Origin: Alcaligenes aquatilis | GTDB lineage: Bacteria > Pseudomonadota > Gammaproteobacteria > Burkholderiales > Burkholderiaceae_B | Direction of reading: 5' to 3' | Assembly (NCBI RefSeq): GCF_003076515.1 | Contig: NZ_CP022390.1 | Span: 3,046,572-3,110,571 of the forward strand | Length of the DNA stretch: 64,000 nt | Part shown: positions 31,372 through 40,248 of the stretch, piece by piece | Numbering within the stretch: the stretch's first letter is position 1 | How the letters are laid out: each line of letters opens with the position of its first letter | The notes under the pieces: model-generated | The model's input: the letters and a program-made list of their open reading frames with translations, nothing else | What the model was told of the DNA's origin: nothing | Databases searched by the model: none | Translations under genes and position numbers: made by a program

Positions 31372-31482
31372 CGCTTTATTTAGGCTTGTCAAAAGGCAAC
31401 TTGCTACTATAGCGCGTTGCGTCAGAATTTATGTGAACGGGTATCCGGGCTCTCTGCTAGCCCAGTTGTGACAGAGTATTAA

Positions 31483-32694
31483 ATGAGTACACACCAAACC
31501 ATGAATACGGCCGGATCGCGCCCAGAGCGCTTGAGTCTGACTCAGCAAGAGCGCAAGGCCAGCATCTTGCTGGCTTTGCTGTTTGCCTGTCGAATGCTGG
31601 GTCTGTTTTTACTGACTCCGGTTTTTGCGGTTGCTGCCCATTCCCTGCCCGGCGGTAACGATGCCGCGCGAGTCGGTCTTGCATTGGGTGCCTATGGTCT
31701 GACCCAGGCTGTTTTGCAGATTCCCTTGGGGATGGCATCAGACCGTTTTGGGCGTAGGCCGATTATTGTCATCGGCATGGCCTTGTTCGTGGTCGGCGGG
31801 GTGATCTCGGCGCTGGCACAGAATATTGACTGGGTGACGGTAGGTCGCTGTATTCAAGGTCTGGGGGCGGTGTCGGCAGCCATTTCCGCCTGGGTAGCCG
31901 ACTCCACTCGCCCCGAAGTACGTACACGCGCCATGGCCATGGTAGGCGGGTCTATTGGCCTGTCCTTTGCCGTCTCGCTGGTGCTCTCGCCGGTGTTGGT
32001 AGGGCAATTTGGCCTGTCGGGACTGTTCTGGGCCATCAGCTTGCTGGGCTTTGTCTGTTTGTTGATTGCTGCTTTTGTGGTGCCCAGTGCGCCTAAAGCG
32101 CCAGCCTCGATTGTGCAGGTCACGGCCGGACAGGTTCTGCGTCACCTGGACTTATTGCGACTGAACTTTGGCGTGTTCTGTCTGCACTTTATCCTGATGT
32201 CCCTGTTCATTGTGGTGCCGGGCATTCTGGCTACCTTGGGCGGCTATAGCACTCAGGATTTGTGGAAGGTGTACTTGCCCGTTATCTTGGTGTCTTTTGT
32301 GCTGATGGTGCCTGCGGTGTTCTGGACAGAGACCCGCAAACGTCACAAACACGCGTTGGAACTGGCCGTTTTGCTGTTGATTGTGGTGCTGGCCGTCATG
32401 CCTTGGGCGCGTGACTCGCTGGTTCCCATGGTGGCAGCGCTGACTTTTTTCTTTATTGGCTTTAACGTGCTGGAAGCTTTGCAGCCTTCGTTGGTGTCGC
32501 GCGTCGCGCCGCCAGAATATAAAGGTTTGGCGCTGGGTTTTTACAACACCTCCCAGTCCCTGGGCGTGTTTGCCGGAGGCCTGATCGGGGGCGTGCTGGC
32601 TGGGCGAGGGCTCACCCAATGGGTGTTATGGACCGGCGCTGCGTTGGCTGTGCTGTGGTTGCTGACCGCGCGTGGTTTCAAAGATAAATATTAG
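31483..32694 (+). CDS. MFS transporter, YajR-like
   Basis: A 403-residue major facilitator with about 12 membrane helices. The loop 2-3 signature GMASDRFGRRPIIVIG and the segment GRCIQGLGAVSAAISAWVADSTR on helix 4/5 place it in the drug:H+ antiporter-like branch near E. coli YajR, though without the C-terminal ferredoxin-like domain of YajR. Its substrate is unknown. The uvrA-MFS-ssb order is conserved in Burkholderiales, which suggests a housekeeping role rather than recent acquisition. Confidence 0.85.
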   Translation: MSTHQTMNTAGSRPERLSLTQQERKASILLALLFACRMLGLFLLTPVFAVAAHSLPGGNDAARVGLALGAYGLTQAVLQIPLGMASDRFGRRPIIVIGMALFVVGGVISALAQNIDWVTVGRCIQGLGAVSAAISAWVADSTRPEVRTRAMAMVGGSIGLSFAVSLVLSPVLVGQFGLSGLFWAISLLGFVCLLIAAFVVPSAPKAPASIVQVTAGQVLRHLDLLRLNFGVFCLHFILMSLFIVVPGILATLGGYSTQDLWKVYLPVILVSFVLMVPAVFWTETRKRHKHALELAVLLLIVVLAVMPWARDSLVPMVAALTFFFIGFNVLEALQPSLVSRVAPPEYKGLALGFYNTSQSLGVFAGGLIGGVLAGRGLTQWVLWTGAALAVLWLLTARGFKDKY

Positions 32695-32954
32695 AAGGTA
32701 TTGCCTGTTACGCTTGTGCAAAGACGTGGCAGGCAGCAGCAAGTAAAGTGGCCGGATTGGCCTCAAGAATCAAGAGCTGGGCGTAACAGGTGACTTTGCC
32801 GGGTGCTTAGCCATATACGCCGTTCAAGGTGCCGTAACGGGATCGTTTGCGTGGACAAAACGGCCCTTCCTGGAGTGGGGAGGGAGTGTTAATTAAGGCA
32901 CGAATCCACGATAATACGGCTTGATATAGAATTTTTGACTACAGGATTTTTTTC

Positions 32955-33485
32955 ATGGCATCGGTAAATAAAGTCATTCTGGTGGGCAATCTTGGCCGCG
33001 ACCCAGAAGTACGCTACAGCGCAGAAGGCTCGGCCATCTGCAATATTTCCATTGCCACGACTTCGCAGTGGAAAGACCGTACCTCCGGCGAGCGCCGCGA
33101 GGAAACCGAATGGCACCGTGTGGTGTTCTATAACCGTCTGGCTGAAATCGCGGGCGAATACCTGCGCAAAGGCCGCCCCGTCTACGTAGAAGGTCGTTTG
33201 CGCACCCGTAAATGGACGGGCCAGGACGGTCAGGAGCGTTTCACCACGGAAATTATCGCCGAGCAAATGCAAATGCTCGGTGGCCGCGACGGTGGTGGTG
33301 AGATGGGTGGTGGCAGTATGGGCGGTGGTGAATACGGTGGTGGCGGTGGTGGTGCGCCGGCACCGCAACGTGCTCAGCGTCCAGCGCCTCAACAACAACA
33401 GCAGCAGCAACAACAACAGGCTCCACGTAATACCGCTCCTATGTCGGACAATCTGGCCGATATGGATGACGATATTCCGTTCTAA
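32955..33485 (+). CDS. ssb: Single-stranded DNA-binding protein
   Basis: SSB coats single-stranded DNA in replication, recombination and repair. The 176-residue protein has an N-terminal OB fold ([20 protein letters not shown] to about residue 108) with the [21 protein letters not shown] core. A Gly-rich then Pro/Gln-rich linker includes ten consecutive glutamines, and the partner-binding acidic tip is DMDDDIPF. The glutamine run is encoded by mixed CAA/CAG codons and may vary in length between strains. The gene has its own 260-base upstream region and ends at a terminator. Confidence 0.96.
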   Translation: MASVNKVILVGNLGRDPEVRYSAEGSAICNISIATTSQWKDRTSGERREETEWHRVVFYNRLAEIAGEYLRKGRPVYVEGRLRTRKWTGQDGQERFTTEIIAEQMQMLGGRDGGGEMGGGSMGGGEYGGGGGGAPAPQRAQRPAPQQQQQQQQQQAPRNTAPMSDNLADMDDDIPF

Positions 33486-33509
33486 AACCTACTAAGCCAA
33501 AGTTCAAAG

Positions 33510-33544
33510 GCCCTTGCCAGTACCGTGCTGGCAGGGGCTTTTTT
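33510..33544 (+). terminator. Intrinsic terminator after ssb
   Basis: An 11-bp stem (GCCCTTGCCAG / CTGGCAGGGGC, one G-U pair) with a seven-base loop is followed by six T, 24 bases after the ssb stop. Confidence 0.9.
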
Positions 33545-33612
33545 GTGGGGTTTCGACACAAGCACATTGGCTGCCAATAATGGCCTGTCGCTTGAGGGGC
33601 TCAGGCCGTGGC

Positions 33613-34839
33613 TTAGAACGCTCCTTGGGTTGAGTGTCGTAGGGTGAGCAAACCTACCCCAGTCAAAATCGCAAAAAGTGCGCCAGCGGCAAAGGTGCCT
33701 TGGAAGCCAATGGTGTCCCAGAGCACACCGGCAATAACACTGGCCAGCAGCAAGGCGATGCCGGTTAGCAGATGGAACAGGCCAAAGGCGGTGCCACGCA
33801 GTTCGGCGGGGGCGCTGTCGGCAATCAGGACGCTGAACAGGCCTTGGGTAAAGCCCATATGCAGGCCCCACAAAGCAACGCCCAGACCCAAACCCAGCAA
33901 GCCGGGGACAAAGGCCAGGAGCAGGTCGGCTGCAATCAGCAGGGTCACTCCGATCAGGAGCAGGTCGGTTTTACGCATGCGATCCGACAGCACACCTGCA
34001 GGGTAGGCAGACAGGGAAAAGGCCACTCCCATGACAACCAGGACGGCTGGAGCCCACATGGGTGGTAAGCCGCTGGCCTCTGCGCGCAAGAGAAGGAAGG
34101 CTTCGCTGAAACGGGCCAATGTAAAGGCCAGACCAATGGCGACAATCGACCAATAGCGGGAACCCAAACGGCTCAGGTCTTCCCGGTTCAGGGGTAGTTT
34201 GCGGGGGCGGGTGTTGGCGGGTAAGGTGGGCTCGCGCACAAAGAGCACCAGAACGGCGATCGAAGCAAAGGCAGGCAGCACGGCAACCCAGAAGATCAAC
34301 TGGTAATTATTGGCTGTCCACCACATCAGCCCGATGGCCAGCAGGGGGCCGACAAAGGCGCCAACGGTATCGAGCGTTTGCCGCAAACCGTAGGCCGCCC
34401 CACGCGATTCGGGGCCAGTGACATCGGCGATCAGGGCGTCACGGGGGGCACCGCGTATGCCTTTGCCGATGCGGTCTACAAAGCGGGCGCCGACCAGCCA
34501 GTCCAGTGAGTTTGCCAGGGGAAAAATGGGTTTGGTCAGGGCTGCCAGCCCATAGCCAATGACGGCCAGCAGTTTACGCTTTCCAAAACGGTCGCTGACC
34601 GCGCCGGAAAACACTTTCATGATGGAGGCGGTGGCCTCGGCAATGCCTTCGATAACGCCTACTGCCAGTACCGAGGTACCCAGGACGGTAACCATGTAAA
34701 TGGGCAGCAGAGCGTGGATCAGTTCTGAGGAAATGTCCATGAACATGGATACAAAGCCCAATGCCCAGACGCTGCGGTGAATGCTGGCCCTGGAAGGGGC
34801 GGCGGCCGGTGTCGGTGCAGGATCAGCAGTTTTCTTCAT
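33613..34839 (-). CDS. MFS transporter linked to a ChrB-N protein
   Basis: A 408-residue major facilitator with about 12 helices. Motif A-like sequence FSGAVSDRFGKRKLLAVIGYG and the segment GARFVDRIGKGIRGAPRDALIAD are typical of a family of putative exporters often encoded beside ChrB N-terminal-domain proteins. I choose the ATG at 34839 (MKKTADPAP); upstream sequence in this frame overlaps the coding region of the preceding gene and looks non-coding. It overlaps that gene by 17 bases, indicating coupled translation. Substrate unknown; an inorganic oxyanion is a guess based on the ChrB link. Confidence 0.8.
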   Translation of the reverse strand: MKKTADPAPTPAAAPSRASIHRSVWALGFVSMFMDISSELIHALLPIYMVTVLGTSVLAVGVIEGIAEATASIMKVFSGAVSDRFGKRKLLAVIGYGLAALTKPIFPLANSLDWLVGARFVDRIGKGIRGAPRDALIADVTGPESRGAAYGLRQTLDTVGAFVGPLLAIGLMWWTANNYQLIFWVAVLPAFASIAVLVLFVREPTLPANTRPRKLPLNREDLSRLGSRYWSIVAIGLAFTLARFSEAFLLLRAEASGLPPMWAPAVLVVMGVAFSLSAYPAGVLSDRMRKTDLLLIGVTLLIAADLLLAFVPGLLGLGLGVALWGLHMGFTQGLFSVLIADSAPAELRGTAFGLFHLLTGIALLLASVIAGVLWDTIGFQGTFAAGALFAILTGVGLLTLRHSTQGAF

Positions 34840-35374
34840 GAGCGTCATAGACCATCTGGGCATACGCATCCAGCCGTGCCTGACACGCTTGCAGACGCTC
34901 TTGGGCAAGCGGTGCCAGGGGGGCGCCATAAAAATCCAGCTTCCGGATTTTCTCGTACCAGTTTTCCAGTTTCTTAAGGTCAGTTTCTTCTTCGTCCAGT
35001 TCGGCATAGGTGAATTTCTGAATCGAAATTTCCTTGTCGATCTCGGCCTCGAAGTCTTTGCACCCTCCCAGCAGCTCCTGATACTGATCGTTGCGCTCGT
35101 CCGTGAAACGGGCGATGACCTTGTTTTCCTGGGCCTTGTCCAGTGCAATGGTTTCCAGCAAGACGCATTCGCCTTGCATGGTGGCGATGTCGTTTTCCAG
35201 CACCTTTAGGCGGCGTACATGCTCGTCGGTTTTGGGCAGCACGCACACCCCGTTTTGCAGATACACCGCGCCCAGGCTTTTCAAACGTCGCCACAGTGCC
35301 AGGCGTTTGGCACTAGGCTCAGAGGGGACTTTATAGGTCAGAAGTAGCCATCTCATTGATGTCATAACAATCAA
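34823..35374 (-). CDS. ChrB N-terminal domain protein (chromate-resistance-related)
   Basis: A 183-residue protein whose first half (MRWLLLTYKVPSEPSAKRLA, then LWRRLKSLGAVYLQNGVCVL) matches the ChrB N-terminal domain found in regulators of chromate resistance. The second half is a charged, probably helical segment (about 100-165). It lacks the C-terminal ChrB domain and there is no chrA beside it, so a chromate role is only inferred. The start could be any of three close ATGs (35374, 35365, 35356); MRWLLLTY at 35356 best fits the family. It is the first gene of a two-gene unit with the MFS gene. Confidence 0.7.
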   Translation of the reverse strand: MIVMTSMRWLLLTYKVPSEPSAKRLALWRRLKSLGAVYLQNGVCVLPKTDEHVRRLKVLENDIATMQGECVLLETIALDKAQENKVIARFTDERNDQYQELLGGCKDFEAEIDKEISIQKFTYAELDEEETDLKKLENWYEKIRKLDFYGAPLAPLAQERLQACQARLDAYAQMVYDAHEENC

Positions 35375-35911
35375 AAAGTAGTAACGACCGTTTCATATTA
35401 ATCGATGTTGTCGTTTTTTATGAAAGGAGGCGATAAATAAAAAACATATCAATACTGGCTTGAGACAGGCCGTTGATAGCGTCGAACCTGTATCCAAGTG
35501 TTTGAGCTTGTATCTCTGCTTGAGAAGGGCGATAGCCGTTTTTATTGGGGAAAACCAGTAGCAAATTTCGTGCTTAGCCCGCATGGATGGTGATTTTGAG
35601 CGGCTTTCATACGGCCTGATTTTCAGTTTTTTATTGCTCAAAGACCTGGCTTCCTGCAACTGGAGGCGGCTGTTTTGCGCTTTCCAAGCCAAGGGGCAAT
35701 CGCTACCATGAAAGGCACCTATTCACTTTGTTCAGTTTCTTGCGCGACCGGTTTGGATCACCAGCAGCGTGCAGACTTCAAGCCCAGGTTTAGGTAAAGC
35801 GCTTGTCCTTAGGGCAAGCACTTGTTGGTTATGGAGTCCGTGTGTTCGTTTCCGGTTGTTGCACGATACAGTGCCGCGCTTTTGCGGTGGGAATCAATAC
35901 GGAGGAATGCA
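35375..35911. other. AT-rich gene-free stretch before the ferritin-like gene
   Basis: About 537 bases, visibly richer in A and T than the flanks, between a leftward and a rightward gene, so it must hold both promoters. A small hairpin GCTTGTCC/GGGCAAGC lies at 35801-35819. A 99-codon frame at 35393-35692 on the minus strand has no family features and no ribosome-binding site, and I do not call it. No clear Fur box was recognised. The ribosome-binding site for the next gene is GGAGG at 35901-35905. Confidence 0.45.
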
Positions 35912-36460
35912 ATGAGTAAGCACAAAGCTGATAAACCCAGCCAAGGTCCTATCGATGTTGCCGCTATCCGCGCAGCTGCCAAGAAGTTTGTGGACGATGG
36001 TGCGGTGGCATCCGGCTACAAGGGCAATCGTGAAGAGATCATCCAAATGCTCAATGAGGCTCTGGCCACTGAGCTGGTCTGTGTGATGCGCTACAAGCGC
36101 CACTACTTTACTGCCACCGGTTTGAACAACGAGCCTATCAAAGCCGAGTTTCTGGAGCATGCCCAGCAAGAGGCCGAGCATGCCGACCGCATTGCCGAAC
36201 GTATTGTGCAGTTGAACGGCGAGCCGGATTTCAATCCCAAAAACCTGGCCCAACGCAGCCATGCGGAATATGACGATAGCGGCGACATCAAATCCATGAT
36301 CCGCGCCAACCTGATTGCCGAGCGTATTGCCATCGAGTCCTATCGCCAAATGATTGAACGCATTGGTGACACCGACCCGACCACTCGCCAGATGCTGGTC
36401 GAGATCATGGCCGTGGAAGAAGAGCACGCTGATGACATGGGTGATTTGCTGGACATTTAA
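35912..36460 (+). CDS. Bacterioferritin-like ferritin-superfamily protein
   Basis: A 182-residue four-helix ferritin-like protein. Diiron-type residues are visible in EALATELVCVMRYKRHYF (Glu/Tyr), EHAQQEAEHADRIAERI (ExxH), NLIAERIAIESYRQMIE and VEIMAVEEEHADDMGDLL (ExxH). This pattern is found in bacterioferritin and related stress proteins that oxidise and store iron. A basic 30-residue N-terminal tail (MSKHKADKPSQGP) may bind DNA or phosphate. The ATG at 35912 with a GGAGG site is preferred over an upstream in-frame ATG at 35822. It stands alone and ends at a strong terminator. Confidence 0.85.
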   Translation: MSKHKADKPSQGPIDVAAIRAAAKKFVDDGAVASGYKGNREEIIQMLNEALATELVCVMRYKRHYFTATGLNNEPIKAEFLEHAQQEAEHADRIAERIVQLNGEPDFNPKNLAQRSHAEYDDSGDIKSMIRANLIAERIAIESYRQMIERIGDTDPTTRQMLVEIMAVEEEHADDMGDLLDI

Positions 36461-36484
36461 GTTTTAGCTGCTCAGGCGCTCAGG

Positions 36485-36512
36485 AACCCCGGTATTTACC
36501 GGGGTTTTTTTT
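36485..36512 (+). terminator. Intrinsic terminator after the ferritin-like gene
   Basis: A perfect 10-bp stem (AACCCCGGTA / TACCGGGGTT) with a two-base loop is followed by eight T in a row. Confidence 0.92.
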
Positions 36513-36549
36513 CGCCCACATCCTGAAAAAGAGTACAGTAACGACTTTC

Positions 36550-36567
36550 CTACCTATCGGTAGGTAG
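36550..36567. promoter_or_regulatory. Palindromic operator upstream of the Bcr/CflA transporter
   Basis: CTACCTA and TAGGTAG form a perfect 7-bp inverted repeat with a four-base spacer (TCGG). Size and symmetry are those of TetR-family operators of drug-efflux genes. The site lies 77 bases before the transporter start, and the TetR gene is just downstream of the transporter, so it is the likely target of that regulator. Inference from position and symmetry. Confidence 0.6.
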
Positions 36568-36643
36568 TTTGGATTGAAATTGCTATGGACAGGGGTGTCA
36601 GTGTGTTTGGGTTTTTGTTTTTCCGTGCGACAGAGAGTGCAAC

Positions 36644-37879
36644 ATGAGTGATTTGTCACGTACCAGGAGCCTGGCTTGGTCCTTGATCTTGTTGCTGGCC
36701 ATGTTGACGGCATTGGATGCGATGGCAATCGATATGTATTTGCCGGGTATGCCTGCCATTGCGCAGGAGCTGGGAGTTTCCCCGGGCCGGATTCAGCAAA
36801 CGCTGTCTATCTTTCTGGCGGGCCTGGCTTTGGGGCAAGGTATTTATGGCCCTTTGCTGGACCGTTTCGGGCGCCGAGTTCCCTTGCTGCTGGGCGTTGT
36901 CATCTTTGTGATTGGTTCGATTCTTGGTGCTTTGGCCACATCGGTTGAGGCTTTGCTCCTTGCGCGTTTTATTCAGGCCTTGGGTGCGGCAGCAGGGCTC
37001 GTCACACCGCGCGCGATTGTGGCGGATTTGTGCGATATGAAAGAGTCGGCACGCATCTTTTCGTTATTGATGCAGGTGATGATGATCGCACCGATTGTGG
37101 CTCCTATTTGGGGCGCGTATTTATTGCGCCATGCAGATTGGCGGGCCATTTTTTGGATGTTGGCTTTTTTAGGGACGATGGGTTTGTTGTGGGGGCTCAA
37201 GACCATCCCGGACTCCTTGCCCGTGACGCAGCGTGTTCCTTTGAATCCCGGTCATATTGTTCGCGCCTATGGACGCGAGCTGGGCAATAAGCCATTCATG
37301 GCGTATACCGGTTCCGGTGGTTTTGCACTGGCTGCCTTATTTGTTTATATCAGTGGCTCGGCTTTTGTGTTCACGCAGCATTTTGCTTTGTCGCCCGCTG
37401 TGTTCAGTTATGTGTTTGCCGGTAATTCGGTGGCGTTGGTCCTGGGTGGGGTCGTCAGCAATTACGTGTTGAAGGCTGGGATGCCTACTTCTCGGGTGCT
37501 GGCCTTAGGGCTGATTGTCCATACGGCTTCGGCCTGGCTCTTGTATGTGACGGTGCAGGCAGACGTGGCGGGCCTGATCCTGTATGCCGCCTTGATCGCC
37601 ATGTCGGTCGGCTCTTTAGGAATGGTTTTTGGTAACGTGACGGCCTTGACCATGAGCGTGGCTGGCCCTCAGGCCGGTACCGCTGCGGCCTTGATGGGTA
37701 TGTTCCATTATCTGATTTCGGCGGTGGTGGGCTACATCGTCAGTCTGGCGGTGCCTGGGCCGCACGTTGTGCCTTTGGCGATTGGTGGCTGCGGTCTGCT
37801 GTCGATTCTGTTGTATGTTCTGGCCGGCCGTTGCCGCACGGTAACGAGATCGGTCGGGGAGCTGGGCACTGTAAAATAA
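36644..37879 (+). CDS. Bcr/CflA-family drug resistance MFS transporter
   Basis: A 411-residue 12-helix proton-coupled exporter. The helix-1 signature LLAMLTALDAMAIDMYLPGMP and the loop GPLLDRFGRRVPLLLGVVI identify the Bcr/CflA subfamily, whose members export bicyclomycin, chloramphenicol, sulfonamides or peptides. The family segment GAAAGLVTPRAIVADLCD is also present. Upstream lies a TetR-type palindrome, and a TetR gene follows 64 bases downstream on the same strand, forming a self-regulated efflux unit. The true substrate is unknown. Confidence 0.85.
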   Translation: MSDLSRTRSLAWSLILLLAMLTALDAMAIDMYLPGMPAIAQELGVSPGRIQQTLSIFLAGLALGQGIYGPLLDRFGRRVPLLLGVVIFVIGSILGALATSVEALLLARFIQALGAAAGLVTPRAIVADLCDMKESARIFSLLMQVMMIAPIVAPIWGAYLLRHADWRAIFWMLAFLGTMGLLWGLKTIPDSLPVTQRVPLNPGHIVRAYGRELGNKPFMAYTGSGGFALAALFVYISGSAFVFTQHFALSPAVFSYVFAGNSVALVLGGVVSNYVLKAGMPTSRVLALGLIVHTASAWLLYVTVQADVAGLILYAALIAMSVGSLGMVFGNVTALTMSVAGPQAGTAAALMGMFHYLISAVVGYIVSLAVPGPHVVPLAIGGCGLLSILLYVLAGRCRTVTRSVGELGTVK

Positions 37880-37943
37880 GCGTTTGCGGCGGGCCGTGAC
37901 GGTGGCCTTGATGATGAGTCTTTGACTGAGAGCGTGTTGGACT

Positions 37944-38534
37944 GTGAGCAAAACCACGACTGAAAAACTGCAGGATGCCGCGTTGGCGCGCTTTGCTGTT
38001 CAGGGCTTTGATGCCACCACCATGAACGAGATTGCCGCGGATGTGGGCATTAAAAAGCCCTCTGTCTATGCCCATTTTCGCAACAAGGATGAGCTGTTTC
38101 TGAGCCTGATTCCAAAGATTGTGGATGATGAGCTGAACCATGCACGTCAGGTTCTGCAAGGGGGCGATGAGATCAAGCAGCAGTTGCGGGCCTATCTGGA
38201 AGGGATACAGGAGCGCTTTGAGCAATCGCATCAAGTACGTTTTTGGATTCGTACCTTATTTGCCCCGCCTGTGCATTTGTACGATGTGGTGATGGAACCC
38301 ATGCACGTGTTCATGGAGGACCTGGAAAGCATCATCCATCAGGCCCTGGAGCTGTCTGCCCTGGCCAAGTCCGAGACGGGTTTACGTGTGGATACCTTGG
38401 CCATGACTTACATGGCCTTGATCGACAGCCTGCAAAGCGAGTTGTTGTTTGGTGGCGCACACAAGTACCAACGGCGCCTGGCATCGGTTTGGATGGTCTT
38501 TGAGACCGCGTTAAGAGCGGGCCGCTCTGCTTGA
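37944..38534 (+). CDS. TetR/AcrR-family transcriptional regulator
   Basis: A 196-residue regulator starting at GTG (37944). The N-terminal helix-turn-helix is clear: KLQDAALARFAVQGFDATTM followed by NEIAADVGIKKPSVYAHFRNKDELF. The C-terminal ligand-binding region (about 60-190) is all-helical and not specific. It follows the Bcr/CflA gene and probably represses it through the palindrome at 36550. Its stop codon abuts the stop of the convergent GntR-type gene with no gap. Confidence 0.82.
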   Translation: MSKTTTEKLQDAALARFAVQGFDATTMNEIAADVGIKKPSVYAHFRNKDELFLSLIPKIVDDELNHARQVLQGGDEIKQQLRAYLEGIQERFEQSHQVRFWIRTLFAPPVHLYDVVMEPMHVFMEDLESIIHQALELSALAKSETGLRVDTLAMTYMALIDSLQSELLFGGAHKYQRRLASVWMVFETALRAGRSA

Positions 38535-39242
38535 TCAGGTTTTCTCGCCGTTTTGGGCATCCTGATAGGCCTTGGCCGCATTGTGTACGTGCTGGGTCGC
38601 CAGCAGGTTGGCCAGATCGCTGTTACCGGCCACAACCGCGTTCAGGATTTGGGCGTGATCTTCCCAGTTCTGGCGGATGCGCTGCAGATTGCTGGGGGCA
38701 AAGAGCAGCGCGGTGCGATCACGTAAGGAGCGCATCAGCTCGGTCAGTACGATATTGCCCGACATGGTGGCCAGGGTTTCATGAAATTGCCGGTTCAGGG
38801 ATTTGAGCAATTCCAGATTGCCGGCATCCATGGCTTCATGGCCCTGACTCAGAATGGTTTGCAGTTTTTCAATATTGACCGGGTCCTGGCGTTGAGCGGC
38901 CAACTTGGCATTAAGCCCCTCAAGCGTGGCGCGCACTTCAGCCATGTTATAGGCAATCTCGGCCGACAATATGGCTACGGAGGCCCCCCGTCGTGGTTCG
39001 ATAGTGACCAGGCCTTCGGAGGCCAGCTCGCGCAGGGCTTCCCGTACAGGAATACGCGAGACCCCCAGCTCGCTCGCCAGTTTGCCCTCCACCAGGCGGT
39101 CGCCAGGATGGAATTCACCGCTCAGAATACGTTCACGCAATTGGTCGCGTATTACCGCAAACAATGAGGCATGCTGATCACCCAAGCGGCGGTTATCCGC
39201 ATCGACAAGGGAGTTGGGAAGGTTGAAACTGGGGATATTCAT
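38535..39242 (-). CDS. GntR-family (FCD subfamily) transcriptional regulator
   Basis: A 235-residue regulator with an N-terminal winged helix (about 25-90: LRERILSGEFHPGDRLVEGK, then LASELGVSRIPVREALREL). The C-terminal FCD ligand-binding domain carries likely metal-binding histidines in QFHETLA, DHAQIL and HVHNA. The ATG at 39242 is preferred over an upstream TTG. FCD regulators usually repress catabolic operons and are released by a metabolite of the pathway. It sits at the edge of the oxygenase cluster, and a GGTATAC site lies 70 bases upstream of its start. I infer that it controls the five GTATAC(CG) sites between 39313 and 47510, including its own promoter. Confidence 0.85.
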   Translation of the reverse strand: MNIPSFNLPNSLVDADNRRLGDQHASLFAVIRDQLRERILSGEFHPGDRLVEGKLASELGVSRIPVREALRELASEGLVTIEPRRGASVAILSAEIAYNMAEVRATLEGLNAKLAAQRQDPVNIEKLQTILSQGHEAMDAGNLELLKSLNRQFHETLATMSGNIVLTELMRSLRDRTALLFAPSNLQRIRQNWEDHAQILNAVVAGNSDLANLLATQHVHNAAKAYQDAQNGEKT

Positions 39243-39312
39243 GGTACGACCTGTGCAATCGGGCAAAAGGGCCAGACACGATTATACGGTGTAGGCGCAC
39301 TTTTCTGAATAT

Positions 39313-39320
39313 GGTATACA
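39313..39320. promoter_or_regulatory. GTATAC-type site upstream of the GntR gene
   Basis: GGTATACA lies between the TauE-like stop and the GntR start, both on the minus strand, so it would act on the regulator gene. It shares the GTATAC core with four other sites in the cluster and suggests autoregulation. It lacks the full GTATACCG octamer. Confidence 0.45.
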
Positions 39321-39337
39321 GTTTGGGGGCTAAGTAT

Positions 39338-40078
39338 TCAGTGCCACAGCGTGCGTGCAATCAAGACCAGGGCGCTGATGGAACAAATACCCAATAGCAG
39401 CCTGCGCATTAATGGCAGGCTGACTTGATGGCGTAATTGTCCTGATAGAGCAAAACCCAGCAGCATGAATGGGTAGAGCACAATGCTGAGCATGGCTTGT
39501 TGCAAGGAGAACAGGCCAACCAGCATCAGCAATACCAAAGACAGGCTCGCGCCTAGAAAGAGAATAAGGCCGAGTGACGCGCGTAGCTGTGCCGGCGCCA
39601 GATTCTGCATGGCAATTGCCAGGGCAGGGGCGCCGACCGAGGTTAGCGTGCCCATGATCCCCGATGCAATACCCGCCAGAATCATGTTGCGTGTGGAGGG
39701 TAGTATGCGCAGGCCCCAGGCGCTGAGAGCGACTGCGCCCAAGATGGCAAATGCAAAACCCAGGTTGACGGCGGCTATCGGTAGTTGCGTCATACCCAAG
39801 ACAGCGATAAGCGAGCCCGTGGCCCGCCCGCCCAGCGCACAGACCACGACATTAGGCACGATATGTTGACGTTCTCGCAGGGCCGCCAGTAAAGAGACGC
39901 TACCGCCCAAGGCCAACAGCGGCCCTGGTACTAGCTGTGGGAAGATCAGGGCGGCAATGGGCGCCACCAGCATGGCAAATCCAATCCCTCCCACTCCTTG
40001 TAAAAACGCGGCCAAAACCACCAGGCAGGCCATCAGCAGCCAGGACAGCGGGTCCACGAGGTCAATTAAAGCCGCCAT
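39338..40078 (-). CDS. TauE/SafE-family membrane protein
   Basis: A 246-residue protein of about eight membrane helices, of the TauE/SafE family of putative sulfite, sulfonate or organic-anion exporters. The duplicated family pattern is visible in LAAFLQGVGGIGFAMLVAPI (first half) and GIASGIMGTLTSVGAPALAI (second half). The ATG at 40078 is chosen because AAAGG lies six bases before it; an in-frame ATG at 40084 lies inside that region. It is divergent from the large permease gene, and both share the regulatory region with the GTATACCG palindrome, so it belongs to the cluster. Substrate unknown. Confidence 0.75.
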   Translation of the reverse strand: MAALIDLVDPLSWLLMACLVVLAAFLQGVGGIGFAMLVAPIAALIFPQLVPGPLLALGGSVSLLAALRERQHIVPNVVVCALGGRATGSLIAVLGMTQLPIAAVNLGFAFAILGAVALSAWGLRILPSTRNMILAGIASGIMGTLTSVGAPALAIAMQNLAPAQLRASLGLILFLGASLSLVLLMLVGLFSLQQAMLSIVLYPFMLLGFALSGQLRHQVSLPLMRRLLLGICSISALVLIARTLWH

Positions 40079-40191
40079 AAACATCCTTTTATTTGTATAA
40101 GGTATTCAATCTAAGTGTTTCAAGCATGAAATTCTTAGAGTTTTCCCCAGTTTTTGCTAGTTTTTTCTGATTTCGATCATTAATTGAAGAT

Positions 40192-40213
40192 AGTATACCG
40201 TTTCAGGAATACT
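40192..40213. promoter_or_regulatory. GTATACCG operator in the TauE/permease divergent region
   Basis: AGTATACC and GGAATACT form an imperfect inverted repeat (one mismatch in eight) with a six-base spacer. The left half contains the octamer GTATACCG shared with other promoters of the cluster. It lies 36 bases before the permease start codon. Confidence 0.6.
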
Positions 40214-40248
40214 AAATATTCAGAAAAAAGAGAAGGAAAGGGGGATAC

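Noticed and set aside
31372-31482. SOS (LexA) box upstream of uvrA
   Set aside because: No CTGT-N8-ACAG-like palindrome was found between uvrA and the divergent MFS gene.
35393-35692. 99-codon frame on the minus strand in the AT-rich stretch before the ferritin-like gene
   Set aside because: No ribosome-binding site, no domain features, and base composition of an intergenic region.
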